Below, piece after piece: positions 1 through 6,353 of a stretch of DNA of 11,705 nucleotides. The notes beneath the pieces are model-generated. The model worked only from the letters and a program-made list of their open reading frames with translations, was not told the origin of the DNA and did no database searches. This DNA is from Anaerolineaceae bacterium. GTDB taxonomy: Bacteria > Chloroflexota > Anaerolineae > Anaerolineales > Anaerolineaceae. Where the stretch lies: the NCBI GenBank assembly GCA_003448875.1, contig DLXG01000160.1, positions 1 to 11,705 of the forward strand, written 5' to 3'. Made by a program: the position numbers and the translations under genes. The stretch's first letter is position 1; the number at the start of each line of letters is the position of its first letter.

Positions 1-200
1 CTGCCGCGGGTCAAGTCATACGGCGACATTTCTACCCGCACCCGGTCGCCCAGTAAAATGCGGATATAGTACTTGCGCATTCTACCGGAGAGATAGGCAA
101 GCACTTCGTGCCCATTGTCGAGCCGAACGCGGAATTGAGTGCCCGGCAGGGCTTCCACAATGGTACCTTCCACCTGAATCTTATCTTCTTCTTTTGCCAT
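1..200 (-). CDS. infA: Translation initiation factor IF-1 (3' end beyond window)
   Basis: Encodes IF-1, the small OB-fold (S1-like) protein that binds the 30S A site during translation initiation. The 66 visible codons begin [16 protein letters not shown] and include [20 protein letters not shown], the [10 protein letters not shown] segment and [16 protein letters not shown], all hallmarks of IF-1. The family is about 72-74 residues, so only a few C-terminal residues are missing past base 1. Two ATG codons lie in tandem (203-201 and 200-198); the second is preferred because it sits 4 nt after the GGAGGG Shine-Dalgarno (210-205) and gives the usual MAKE start. It follows rpsU by 55 nt on the same strand with no terminator between, so the two probably share the promoter at 657-685. 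Cytoplasmic, essential in most bacteria. Confidence 0.95.
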   Translation of the reverse strand, partial: MAKEEDKIQVEGTIVEALPGTQFRVRLDNGHEVLAYLSGRMRKYYIRILLGDRVRVEMSPYDLTRG

Positions 201-255
201 CATTCCCTCCACACCGGATGAGGATGCTCGCCCAACCGGAATCTAGATCGTGAAA

Positions 256-456
256 CTACTCAGCCGAACGTGAAAACTGGCGGCGCTTAATGCGGCGAAT
301 GGCCTTTTTCTTCTCCACCCGGCGCAGTTCACTTTTGGAAATGAACCACCGTTTGCGACGCACCGTGCTCAACACACCGCTCTTGACGACCTTCTTGCGA
401 AACCGCTTGAGCAGTTGGTCCTGTGATTCATTTTGTCGCAGCGTGACAACTGTCAT
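256..456 (-). CDS. rpsU: Small ribosomal subunit protein bS21
   Basis: Encodes bS21, a short basic protein of the 30S platform near the anti-Shine-Dalgarno region of 16S rRNA, active in mRNA selection at initiation. The 66-residue product has the family pattern: an N-terminal TVVTLRQNESQDQLLKRFRKKV strand-helix, a KSGVLSTVRRKRWFISKSE middle and a Lys/Arg-rich C-terminal helix (residues about 44-62). The ATG at 456 is chosen over an in-frame GTG at 465 because the strong GGGAGGTGAG Shine-Dalgarno (470-461) lies 6 nt before the ATG and would be covered by the GTG. It heads an operon with infA. Its long leader contains an intrinsic-terminator hairpin at 495-531 and a possible 35-codon upstream ORF, so expression may be controlled by attenuation. 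Confidence 0.95.
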   Translation of the reverse strand: MTVVTLRQNESQDQLLKRFRKKVVKSGVLSTVRRKRWFISKSELRRVEKKKAIRRIKRRQFSRSAE

Positions 457-461
457 TCTTC

Positions 462-569
462 TCACCTCCCTTCTGGTTCAGGGATGGAACGCACAAAAAA
501 CTTCGGCTGCAATTCGCCCATGCAGCCGAAGGAATAAGCACCGGTCGTGGATTTTATTCTCGGGAGCAT
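462..569 (-). CDS. Possible 35-codon upstream ORF in the rpsU leader
   Basis: An ATG at 569-567 opens a 35-codon frame (starting MLPRIKSTTGAYSFG) that runs straight through the leader terminator hairpin and ends with a TGA at 464-462, inside the rpsU Shine-Dalgarno. A GGAGG sequence (586-582) lies 12 nt upstream, a longer spacing than usual. If translated, ribosomes would melt the terminator hairpin and deliver themselves to the rpsU start 5 nt downstream. No similarity to a known leader peptide was recognised, and an open frame of this length can arise by chance, so confidence is low. Confidence 0.25.
   Translation of the reverse strand: MLPRIKSTTGAYSFGCMGELQPKFFVRSIPEPEGR
495..531 (-). terminator. 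Intrinsic terminator/attenuator hairpin in the rpsU leader
   Basis: On the minus strand a perfect 11-bp stem (CTTCGGCTGCA, 531-521, with TGCAGCCGAAG, 511-501), a 9-nt loop and six T residues (500-495) form a textbook intrinsic terminator. It lies downstream of the rpsU promoter (657-685) and about 40 nt before the rpsU start, with no minus-strand gene upstream whose end it could mark. This placement suggests premature termination control of rpsU-infA rather than an ordinary gene end. Confidence 0.75.
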
Positions 570-629
570 TCGGCGATACAACCTCCAACAAAAATTAAAA
601 CCATTCAATCTCTTAAATCGAATGTGCAG

Positions 630-645
630 GCGGTTCTTGAACCGC
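630..645 (-). other. Palindromic hairpin near the 5' end of the rpsU leader
   Basis: The 16 bases 630-645 form a palindrome-like hairpin: GCGGTT pairs with AACCGC around a 4-nt loop. It would be the first structure in the rpsU transcript, starting a few nucleotides after the predicted start site (about 650). It may stabilise the 5' end or form part of a leader regulatory fold; its role is unknown. Confidence 0.45.
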
Positions 646-656
646 TCACGACCCTA

Positions 657-685
657 ATTATAACCATGCTTTAATAAATTGTCAA
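657..685 (-). promoter_or_regulatory. Sigma-70 promoter of rpsU-infA
   Basis: Both hexamers match consensus exactly on the minus strand: TTGACA (685-680) and TATAAT (662-657) separated by 17 bp. Transcription should begin near 650, giving a leader of about 190 nt before rpsU. The promoter is divergent from the rplS promoter at 719-747. Confidence 0.85.
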
Positions 686-718
686 ATCAACTCAATTTTT
701 CAAGATTTCCAAAAATCA

Positions 719-747
719 TTGCCCGTCTGAAAACTTCATGGTATAAT
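719..747 (+). promoter_or_regulatory. Sigma-70 promoter of rplS
   Basis: TTGCCC (719-724) and a perfect TATAAT (742-747) are 17 bp apart. A TGG immediately before the -10 makes an extended -10 element. The predicted start is near 754, about 45 nt before the rplS ATG. Confidence 0.82.
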
Positions 748-750
748 CTG

Positions 751-772
751 CCCTCGCGTCAAAGACGCAGGG
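751..772 (+). other. Inverted repeat at the rplS transcription start
   Basis: CCCT-C-GCGTC (751-760) pairs with GACGCAGGG (764-772) around an AAA loop, with one bulged C. The predicted transcription start falls inside its left arm, so it is either an operator-like DNA palindrome or a short 5' hairpin (GCGTC/GACGC) in the rplS mRNA. The function is not known. Confidence 0.5.
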
Positions 773-799
773 TAAGAATTCATTGGAAGGAATTGCACC

Positions 800-1147
800 A
801 TGGACGAAATTTTGAAATCTGTCGAGGCACCGGTCAACCCCAACATTCCGGAATTGAAAACCGGGGATACCGTTTCGGTTCACGTCAAAATCAAAGAAGG
901 CAACCGCGAACGTATTCAGGAGTTCAAAGGCACCGTTCTGTATATCCATAATAACGGTAATAACTCCACTTTTACAGTCCGGCGGATTGCCAGCAACGGC
1001 ATCGGTGTGGAACGCACTTTCCTGTTCCGCTCTCCCCGCATTGACCGGGTGGTGGTTGAACGGCACAGCCGTGTGCGGCGTTCCCGCCTCTACTTCCTGC
1101 GCGACCGCACCGGTAAGAGCGCGCGCCTCAAACAAAAGTTTAATTAG
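800..1147 (+). CDS. rplS: Large ribosomal subunit protein bL19
   Basis: Encodes bL19, located at the 30S-50S interface of the ribosome. The 115-residue product matches the family along its length: an N-terminal helix, the SH3-like barrel containing PELKTGDTVSVHVKIKEGN (about 19-37) and RIQEFKGTVLYI (about 38-49), and the conserved C-terminal block RSPRIDRVVVERHSRVRRS followed by RLYFLRDRTGKSARLKQK. The ATG at 800 has a GGAAGGA Shine-Dalgarno (785-791) 8 nt upstream. The gene stands alone between a strong promoter (719-747) and an intrinsic terminator (1174-1205). In many bacteria rplS follows rpsP-rimM-trmD; here those genes are not next to it, at least not within this window. Confidence 0.97.
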   Translation: MDEILKSVEAPVNPNIPELKTGDTVSVHVKIKEGNRERIQEFKGTVLYIHNNGNNSTFTVRRIASNGIGVERTFLFRSPRIDRVVVERHSRVRRSRLYFLRDRTGKSARLKQKFN

Positions 1148-1173
1148 TCCTCTCCACCGCATTCCAAACCGGA

Positions 1174-1205
1174 GGGCGCAGACCAAGGCTGGCTGCGCCC
1201 TTTTT
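1174..1205 (+). terminator. Intrinsic terminator of rplS
   Basis: GGGCGCAG (1174-1181) pairs with CTGCGCCC (1193-1200), with an inner CCA/TGG extension, followed by TTTTT (1201-1205). It lies 27 nt after the rplS stop codon. Confidence 0.9.
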
Positions 1206-1234
1206 GGGTAAAATATCTAAGGAGCCTTTTGCCG

Positions 1235-1963
1235 ATGAAATCCCCCCTGATTGGTCTCTCTACCGAACGATTGATCATCCACGACCCGATTGTGAGTGTA
1301 GGTGCAAAAGAAGCCTATGCCCGCGCTATTCTCAAAGCCGGAGGTATTCCCCTGCTTATCCCGGTCGGGTTGAGCCTTACCCAGCTGCGAGAACTCTTCG
1401 ACCGTCTGGACGGCATCTTACTGGTGGGCGGCGGCGATATTGACCCCGCCCGCTTCAACGGTGAACCTCACCCGCGTGTGTACGATGTGGACCCCGCCCG
1501 TGACGAGATGGAAATTGAACTGGTTCAGCTGGCGGCCCAACGCCATAAGCCCTTACTGGGTATTTGCCGGGGGGCACAGGTGATCAATGTGGCGATGGGC
1601 GGCACCCTCTACACCGATATTGCCGATCAACTCAAAGGCGCCCTGAAACACGATTATTTTCCGGGCTATCCGCGCGATACGCTGGCTCACAAAGTCAAAA
1701 TCATGGACCGTACGCATCTGGAAACGATCATCGGCAAGGATGAAATTCAAGTCAACAGCCTGCATCATCAGGGGCTGGCGCGCATCGGCGAGGAACTGCG
1801 CGTCAGTGCCTGGTCGCCGGATGGTTTGGCCGAAGCCGTGGAGCTGCTCGGCCATCGCTTTCTGATCGGCGTGCAGTGGCATCCCGAGTGGTTGACCCAA
1901 CACCCCCGCCATTTTGCCCTGTTTGAGGCATTCATTAAGACGGCTGCGGAAAGTGAGGCATGA
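1235..1963 (+). CDS. Peptidase C26 (gamma-glutamyl-gamma-aminobutyrate hydrolase family) protein
   Basis: A 242-residue protein of the class-I glutamine-amidotransferase-like fold, family C26 (PuuD-like), which hydrolyses gamma-glutamyl amide bonds. Visible features are GILLVGGGDIDPARF (about 60-74), the nucleophile elbow GICRGAQVIN with Cys111, the VNSLHHQG motif (173-180) and GVQWHPEW with His216 and Glu218 completing the triad. Length is typical. ATG 1235 has an AAGGAG site (1219-1224) 10 nt upstream; an in-frame TTG at 1229 is only 4 nt from it and less likely. The stop overlaps the murI start by 4 nt (ATGA), implying translational coupling. No separate promoter was recognised after the rplS terminator. 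The substrate cannot be told from sequence; linkage to murI hints at glutamate or gamma-glutamyl metabolism, but this is inference. Confidence 0.85.
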   Translation: MKSPLIGLSTERLIIHDPIVSVGAKEAYARAILKAGGIPLLIPVGLSLTQLRELFDRLDGILLVGGGDIDPARFNGEPHPRVYDVDPARDEMEIELVQLAAQRHKPLLGICRGAQVINVAMGGTLYTDIADQLKGALKHDYFPGYPRDTLAHKVKIMDRTHLETIIGKDEIQVNSLHHQGLARIGEELRVSAWSPDGLAEAVELLGHRFLIGVQWHPEWLTQHPRHFALFEAFIKTAAESEA

Positions 1964-2793
1964 CTCACCCTGCCACAATTGGGATATTTGATTCAGGCAT
2001 CGGCGGACTTTCAGTATATCGCGCCATCCGCCAGATCCTGCCGGCCCAGCCGGTGATTTACTTTGCCGACCAGCAGCACGTCCCCTACGGCAGCCGGCCG
2101 TTGGAAGAAGTGCGCCATTTTTCCGAAGCCATTACCCGTTTTTTGATCCAACACGGGGCGGCTTTGATTGTAGTAGCCTGCAATACCGCTTCCGCCGCCG
2201 CTCTGCACCACCTGCGCGCCACATTTCCCAACATCCCGTTTGTAGGCATGGAACCGGCAGTCAAACCGGCCGCCGAAACCACCCGCAGCGGTAAGGTAGG
2301 GGTGCTGGCCACCCCGGCCACCTTTCAGGGGGCATTATACGCTTCGGTGGTGGAAAGATTTGCCACAGGGGTAAAATTGCTGACCGATACCTGTAATGGG
2401 CTGGTGCAGGAAATTGAAGCCGGTCGGCTGGATGGCAACCCTGCCCGCCGCATTCTCCAGTCCGCTCTTGCCCCCATGCTGCAAGAAGGTATTGACACGG
2501 TCGTATTGGGCTGCACCCACTATCCCTTTGTAATTCCCTTAATTGAAGAAATCTGCGGGCCGGGTGTGCGAGTAATTGACCCCGCCCCCGCGGTTGCCCG
2601 TCAAACCCGCCGTCTGCTCGAACTTCACAACCTGCTGGCCGAGGGAGAGCAAGCCGCCGAGGTGCATTTTTACACCAGTGGAGATGCAAACATACTGCGT
2701 CAGCAGGTTGCCCGCTTGTTGGGTGAGCACGGCACTTACCACACTGCCCGCTGGGAAGACCATCGGATTTTTGAGGTTCACCCCGCCCTCTGA
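1960..2793 (+). CDS. murI: Glutamate racemase
   Basis: Interconverts L- and D-glutamate in the cytoplasm, supplying D-Glu for the peptidoglycan stem peptide; cofactor independent. The 277-residue protein has the characteristic motifs: GIFDSGIGGLSV with the conserved Asp11-Ser12, FADQQHVPYGSR (35-46), VVACNTASA with catalytic Cys74, and GCTHYPF with the second catalytic Cys185 and His187. Length is normal for the family. The ATG overlaps the stop of the upstream C26 gene, so both are probably one transcript. No terminator is obvious in the 80 bases that follow, where the next promoter lies. A cell wall with D-Glu is implied, which is of interest because several Chloroflexota lineages have atypical envelopes. 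Confidence 0.97.
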   Translation: MTHPATIGIFDSGIGGLSVYRAIRQILPAQPVIYFADQQHVPYGSRPLEEVRHFSEAITRFLIQHGAALIVVACNTASAAALHHLRATFPNIPFVGMEPAVKPAAETTRSGKVGVLATPATFQGALYASVVERFATGVKLLTDTCNGLVQEIEAGRLDGNPARRILQSALAPMLQEGIDTVVLGCTHYPFVIPLIEEICGPGVRVIDPAPAVARQTRRLLELHNLLAEGEQAAEVHFYTSGDANILRQQVARLLGEHGTYHTARWEDHRIFEVHPAL

Positions 2794-2838
2794 CAGTCCC
2801 CTTAGATTGGACAGGTCAACCTGAGTGCAGGCGGTTTC

Positions 2839-2847
2839 TGGTATACT
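2839..2847 (+). promoter_or_regulatory. Extended -10 promoter of the DUF3090-SCO1664 pair
   Basis: TGG directly precedes TATACT (2842-2847), forming an extended -10 element. No good -35 is present at 16-18 bp, which is common for extended -10 promoters. The same TGG-TATAAT arrangement is seen at the rplS promoter. The predicted start is about 20 nt before the AGGAGG ribosome binding site (2859-2864). Confidence 0.55.
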
Positions 2848-2873
2848 CAATTCAAATTAGGAGGCGCACCAGC

Positions 2874-3401
2874 ATGGCGCATACAGAGATTGAACTAGAC
2901 CCGGTCAGTCACATCACCACCGATGCAATCGGCAAGCCCGGCCAACGGGTTTTTTATATTCAGGCCCGGCAGGGCCAAGAGGTAGTCACCCTACTGGTGG
3001 AAAAGGTGCAGATTCAAACCCTGGCAATTGGCGTGGAACAATTCTTCCGAGAAATAGCCAGCCGCTACCCGCAACTGCCGCCGGCCTCCGGTGAATATGA
3101 CGAAGCCCAAATGCACATCCAGCCGCCGGTGGATCCGCTCTTTCGGGTAGGTGAATTGGGTCTGGCTTACGACCCCGAACGAGATATGGCCTGCCTGATT
3201 GCTCACGAGGTGCTTTCCGACCAGATCAGTGAAGAAGATGCCGGTGTTGCCCGCTTTTGGTGTACCCGTTCCCAACTACTGGCGATGAGCCTGTGGGGGA
3301 TTGAGGTTGCCAACCGTGGTCGTCCGATTTGCCCGCAGTGCGGCGAACCGATGGACCCCGAAGGGCACTTCTGCCCGAAGAAAAACGGACACAAGCACTA
3401 G
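2874..3401 (+). CDS. DUF3090 family protein with C-terminal zinc ribbon
   Basis: A 175-residue DUF3090 family protein of unknown biochemical role. The family signature is visible: an N-terminal beta-rich part with GKPGQRVFYIQARQGQEVVTL (20-40) and LLVEKVQIQTLA, a central LGLAYDPERDMACLIA segment (96-110), and the diagnostic C-terminal ICPQCGEPMDPEGHFCPKKN with Cys153, Cys156, His165 and Cys168 placed to bind one zinc. ATG 2874 has AGGAGG 9 nt upstream. It is followed after 34 nt by a SCO1664-family gene. In Actinobacteria these two families occur together, often with a histidine phosphatase family protein and near a cysteine-ligase gene related to mycothiol synthesis. Neither partner is seen next to this pair here. 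Function is therefore not assigned; a joint role with the next gene is inferred. Confidence 0.92.
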   Translation: MAHTEIELDPVSHITTDAIGKPGQRVFYIQARQGQEVVTLLVEKVQIQTLAIGVEQFFREIASRYPQLPPASGEYDEAQMHIQPPVDPLFRVGELGLAYDPERDMACLIAHEVLSDQISEEDAGVARFWCTRSQLLAMSLWGIEVANRGRPICPQCGEPMDPEGHFCPKKNGHKH

Positions 3402-3425
3402 CCAACCCCTTAGAAGATTTTTTTA

Positions 3426-3435
3426 TTACCGGTAA
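3426..3435. repeat. 10-bp perfect palindrome abutting the SCO1664-family start
   Basis: TTACCGGTAA at 3426-3435 is a perfect palindrome ending one base before the ATG. It occupies the place where a Shine-Dalgarno would be expected, and no good ribosome binding site is present. It could bind a dimeric regulator, or be chance. Confidence 0.35.
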
Positions 3436-4164
3436 ATGAAGCCAGAAGATACTCCGCAAATATTGACCATCCTTAAGACAGGCACGATGACTTTGCGGGG
3501 TCAATTTGTGCATGGTTCCAACTACACCTTCCTGGCTTCTGTTGTTCACGAAGGTGTAGAATACATCGCGGTTTACAAACCGGTGCGCGGCGAACAGCCC
3601 TTGTGGGACTTTCCGGCCGGCACACTTTCCGGGCGGGAGGTGGCTGCCTATCTGGTCAGCCAGTCACTCGGCTGGCAGCTGGTACCGCCGACGGTTTACC
3701 GCCGGAAAGGCCCGCTTGGGGCAGGCTCGGTTCAATTGTATATTGAACATGACCCCGAGTATCACTATTTTTCCTTCACCGCCGAGGATCGTCAGCGCCT
3801 GCGTCCGGTTGTCTTATTCGATCTGGTCGTCAACAATGCCGACCGCAAGGGTGGTCATATCCTGATGGATGAAAACAAACACATCTGGCTGATTGACCAC
3901 GGGATTTGTTTCCATGTTGAGGATAAACTGCGCACGGTCATTTGGGATTTTGCCGGTGAACCGATCCCCCCTGACCTGATGGCCGATTTAACCCGCCTGC
4001 TTGAAGAATTGGAACAAGGCGGCGATCTGGTAGAGCAATTAAAGCCCTATCTCACCCTCGCCGAAATCCGCGCGATGGAACGCCGTACCCGCCGCTTAAT
4101 CGAGAACGGTTGTTTTCCGCACCCCTCACCCAGCCGGCGTCCTTACCCATGGCCGCCGGTTTAG
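3436..4164 (+). CDS. SCO1664 family protein (PI3/4-kinase-like fold)
   Basis: A 242-residue protein of the SCO1664 family, annotated from relatedness to the phosphatidylinositol 3/4-kinase and HipA-like kinase fold. Kinase-like features remain: GSNYTFLASV (27-36, glycine-loop position), VYKPVRGEQPLWDFP with Lys48, GREVAAYLVS with Glu67 or Glu68, the catalytic-loop-like VVNNADRKGGH (131-141) and LIDHGICFHVEDKLRT with Asp154 as metal-binding Asp. The real substrate is unknown. It follows the DUF3090 gene in the conserved pairing. ATG 3436 lacks a clear Shine-Dalgarno; an internal Met18 would cut off the conserved start (ILKTGTMTLRGQF), so the first ATG is kept, perhaps by coupling to the upstream gene. 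Its TAG stop overlaps, on the opposite strand, the TAA of the P-type ATPase. The last dozen residues are Pro-rich and probably disordered. Confidence 0.9.
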   Translation: MKPEDTPQILTILKTGTMTLRGQFVHGSNYTFLASVVHEGVEYIAVYKPVRGEQPLWDFPAGTLSGREVAAYLVSQSLGWQLVPPTVYRRKGPLGAGSVQLYIEHDPEYHYFSFTAEDRQRLRPVVLFDLVVNNADRKGGHILMDENKHIWLIDHGICFHVEDKLRTVIWDFAGEPIPPDLMADLTRLLEELEQGGDLVEQLKPYLTLAEIRAMERRTRRLIENGCFPHPSPSRRPYPWPPV

Positions 4165-6353
4165 CCCTGAGGGCGTTCGTTCTCATCCCGCAAAGCCAGC
4201 GGCCGCATGCCGTTGAAGGTCACCAGCAGCGAGACTCCCATATCCGCCAGCACTGCCATCCACATGGTTGTCCAGCCGGCCAGCGCCAGCAGAATAAAGA
4301 TGGCTTTGGTGATCAGGCTGAAAGCGATATTCTGGCGGATGATGCGCCGGGCTAAACGCGCCAGGCGCATGGCAAACGGCAGACGATTCAACCCTTCCGA
4401 CATCAACACTACATCCGCCGTTTCCATCGCCTGAGCCGAAGCAGCCCCGCCCATCGCAATCCCGACCGTTGCGGCCGCCAGCGCGGGGGTATCATTGATG
4501 CCATCCCCCACCATTGCGACCGCCGGGTAATTGGTACGTAATTCCTGAATCAAGCGGGTTTTATCCTCCGGCAGCAAACCGGCATGAAATTGCTGCAACC
4601 CCACCTTTCCGGCAACTGACTGAGCCGCAGCCGGGTTATCGCCGGTCAACATAACCGGTTCAACCCCCATGTGCTTTAACCGGGCGATAACCTGTTCGCT
4701 CTCAGGACGCAGCGAATCGCTGACCGCCAGATAACCACGCACCCGTTCCCCGTCACACACCAGCATGGTGGTCTGCCCAAGGCTTTCCGCCGACTCCACC
4801 CAGCGGCACAATTCATCCGAATGCGGATGCTCTACCTCGAATAGACGATGGCTGCCAATCGTTGCGGTCTGCCCGTTGATTTTTCCCTGCAATCCGATGC
4901 CGTTCAGGGCAGATACCCTCTCTGCGGGTGGATAGCGGTTTTCCAGCCCGCGCTCAACCGCAGCCTGAACAACCGCCTGCGCCAGCGGATGCTGGCTGCG
5001 GCGTTCAAGGGCACAGGCCAGCGCCAGTACATCCTGGCACTTTTCACAATCCCCACCATCTGCGCAATCTACCGCCCGGTAGGTTGTCACCACCGGCATT
5101 CCCGATGTAAGTGTGCCGGTCTTATCAAAAGCCACCGCCTTTACCCGGCTGAGGGCTTCCAGAAATGAGCCGCCCTTGAACAGCACCCCCTTTTGCGCCC
5201 CGGCTGCGATGGCGCTCACCACAGTCACCGGCGTGGAAATCACCAGCGCGCATGGACAGCCGATCACCAGCAGTGCCAGCCCGCGGTACAACCAGCCGCG
5301 CGTCCCGTCCGGCAGGTTCAGTAAAGGCTGGCCAAACAAAAGCGGCGGAATGACCGCAACCAGCACCGCCAGCACCAGCATAGCCGGCGTGTAATAGCGC
5401 GCAAACTGGTCTACAAAGCGTTGAGCCGGTGCTTTGGACGCCTGCGCTTCTTCCACAAGGCGGATGATGCGATTAAGGGTATTATCCGCCGCCAGCCGGG
5501 TCACTTCCACTTCCAGAACCGTGCTTCCGTTGATGCTGCCGGCAAACACCTCATCACCGGCGGATTTTGGCACCGGCAGGCTCTCTCCGGTAATGGGTGC
5601 CTGATTGACCGCCCCATGACCGCTGCGTACCACACCATCCGTTGGAATGCGCTCCCCGGCCGGGATGATGACACGGTCGCCAATCCGAAGGTTCTCGACC
5701 GGTATCTGTTCTTCGCCGCGCTCCGTCAAACGCAGGGCAGTTTGCGGGGCCAGTTCCGTCAGGTGGCGTATCGAACGGCGCGCCCGCTCGGCACTGTAAC
5801 CCTCCAACGCCTCTGCAATGGCAAACAGGAAGATCAGCGAAGCCGCCTCCGGGTATTCGCCGATCACTACTGCCCCAATTGCCGCAACGGTCATCAAGAA
5901 GTTCATGTTGAAATCGCGATTGATCCACAGGTTCATCACTGCACTGCGCGCAACCGGATAACCGGCCAGCACCAATGCAGCCAGTTGGAGAACGGTCACC
6001 AGCCAACCCTGCCAGCCAAAAGCAGCCAGCAAGAAAGAAACGCCAATCAACCCGCCGCCCAAAAGGGCCAGGCGGGTCTCACGGCTGGTCAGCAGATAAC
6101 GGAACAAGCCGGGTAAAAAACCCTCCATTTTGCCGCTTGCTGCGGCCGGCGCATCCTCCAGCAGGCGGTAACCGAGTTGCTCCACCCGCTTCTGCACCGC
6201 CTGCTTGCTGACCTGTCCATCAATGGTCAGCAAAGCCGTGCTGAAATTCAATTCCACCCGCTCAACGCCCTCTAATTGACGAACCCCTTTTTCAATTTTC
6301 AACGCGCAATCGGCGCAGTCCATACCTTCGATGCGGTAGCGTTGTTCAGCCAT
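4161..6353 (-). CDS. P1B-type heavy-metal ATPase (Zn2+/Cd2+/Pb2+ exporter type)
   Basis: A 730-residue ZntA/CadA-type efflux pump of the inner membrane. Domains in order: an N-terminal metal-binding HMA domain with GMDCADC (Cys13, Cys16); membrane helices from about residue 95; the actuator loop TGES (255-258); the CPC metal site in VIGCPCAL (366-368); the phosphorylated Asp410 in DKTGT; SQHP with His455 in the nucleotide domain; GDGIND (616-621); and final helices with Asn675, Lys683 and DMG (Asp704, Gly706). Lys plus DxG near the C-terminus marks the P1B-2 (Zn/Cd/Pb) group and argues against copper. A Cys-rich segment (Cys430, Cys436, Cys439) follows the phosphorylation site. The start overlaps the arsR-type gene by 8 nt, so it is translated from the same mRNA and should be derepressed by the metal. 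The stop codon overlaps that of the convergent neighbour, leaving no space for a terminator. Confidence 0.95.
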   Translation of the reverse strand: MAEQRYRIEGMDCADCALKIEKGVRQLEGVERVELNFSTALLTIDGQVSKQAVQKRVEQLGYRLLEDAPAAASGKMEGFLPGLFRYLLTSRETRLALLGGGLIGVSFLLAAFGWQGWLVTVLQLAALVLAGYPVARSAVMNLWINRDFNMNFLMTVAAIGAVVIGEYPEAASLIFLFAIAEALEGYSAERARRSIRHLTELAPQTALRLTERGEEQIPVENLRIGDRVIIPAGERIPTDGVVRSGHGAVNQAPITGESLPVPKSAGDEVFAGSINGSTVLEVEVTRLAADNTLNRIIRLVEEAQASKAPAQRFVDQFARYYTPAMLVLAVLVAVIPPLLFGQPLLNLPDGTRGWLYRGLALLVIGCPCALVISTPVTVVSAIAAGAQKGVLFKGGSFLEALSRVKAVAFDKTGTLTSGMPVVTTYRAVDCADGGDCEKCQDVLALACALERRSQHPLAQAVVQAAVERGLENRYPPAERVSALNGIGLQGKINGQTATIGSHRLFEVEHPHSDELCRWVESAESLGQTTMLVCDGERVRGYLAVSDSLRPESEQVIARLKHMGVEPVMLTGDNPAAAQSVAGKVGLQQFHAGLLPEDKTRLIQELRTNYPAVAMVGDGINDTPALAAATVGIAMGGAASAQAMETADVVLMSEGLNRLPFAMRLARLARRIIRQNIAFSLITKAIFILLALAGWTTMWMAVLADMGVSLLVTFNGMRPLALRDENERPQG

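Larger units (their letters stand above)
457..799. other. Divergent control region between rpsU-infA and rplS
   Basis: This 343-base gap has no established gene. It holds two divergent sigma-70 promoters, the long rpsU leader with its attenuator-like hairpin and possible short ORF, and a small inverted repeat at the start of the rplS transcript. All are listed as separate entries. The stretch 686-718 between the promoters is AT-rich and shows no other clear signal. Confidence 0.8.

Noticed and set aside
456..465. GTG start for rpsU at 465
   Set aside because: It would sit within the Shine-Dalgarno of the ATG at 456 and adds residues not typical of bS21.
716..1186. 156-codon open frame on the minus strand across rplS
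   Set aside because: It is antisense to a clear ribosomal protein gene, has no ribosome binding site and no recognisable domain.
1209..1214. TAAAAT as -10 of a promoter for the C26-murI genes
   Set aside because: No -35 or extended -10 accompanies it, and the start would fall on the ribosome binding site.
1229..1231. TTG start for the C26 protein
   Set aside because: Only 4 nt after the Shine-Dalgarno; ATG 1235 gives normal spacing and the usual N-terminus.
5421..6116. 231-codon plus-strand frame inside the ATPase gene
   Set aside because: It is the antisense shadow of a well-supported P1B ATPase; composition and lack of any domain argue against coding.
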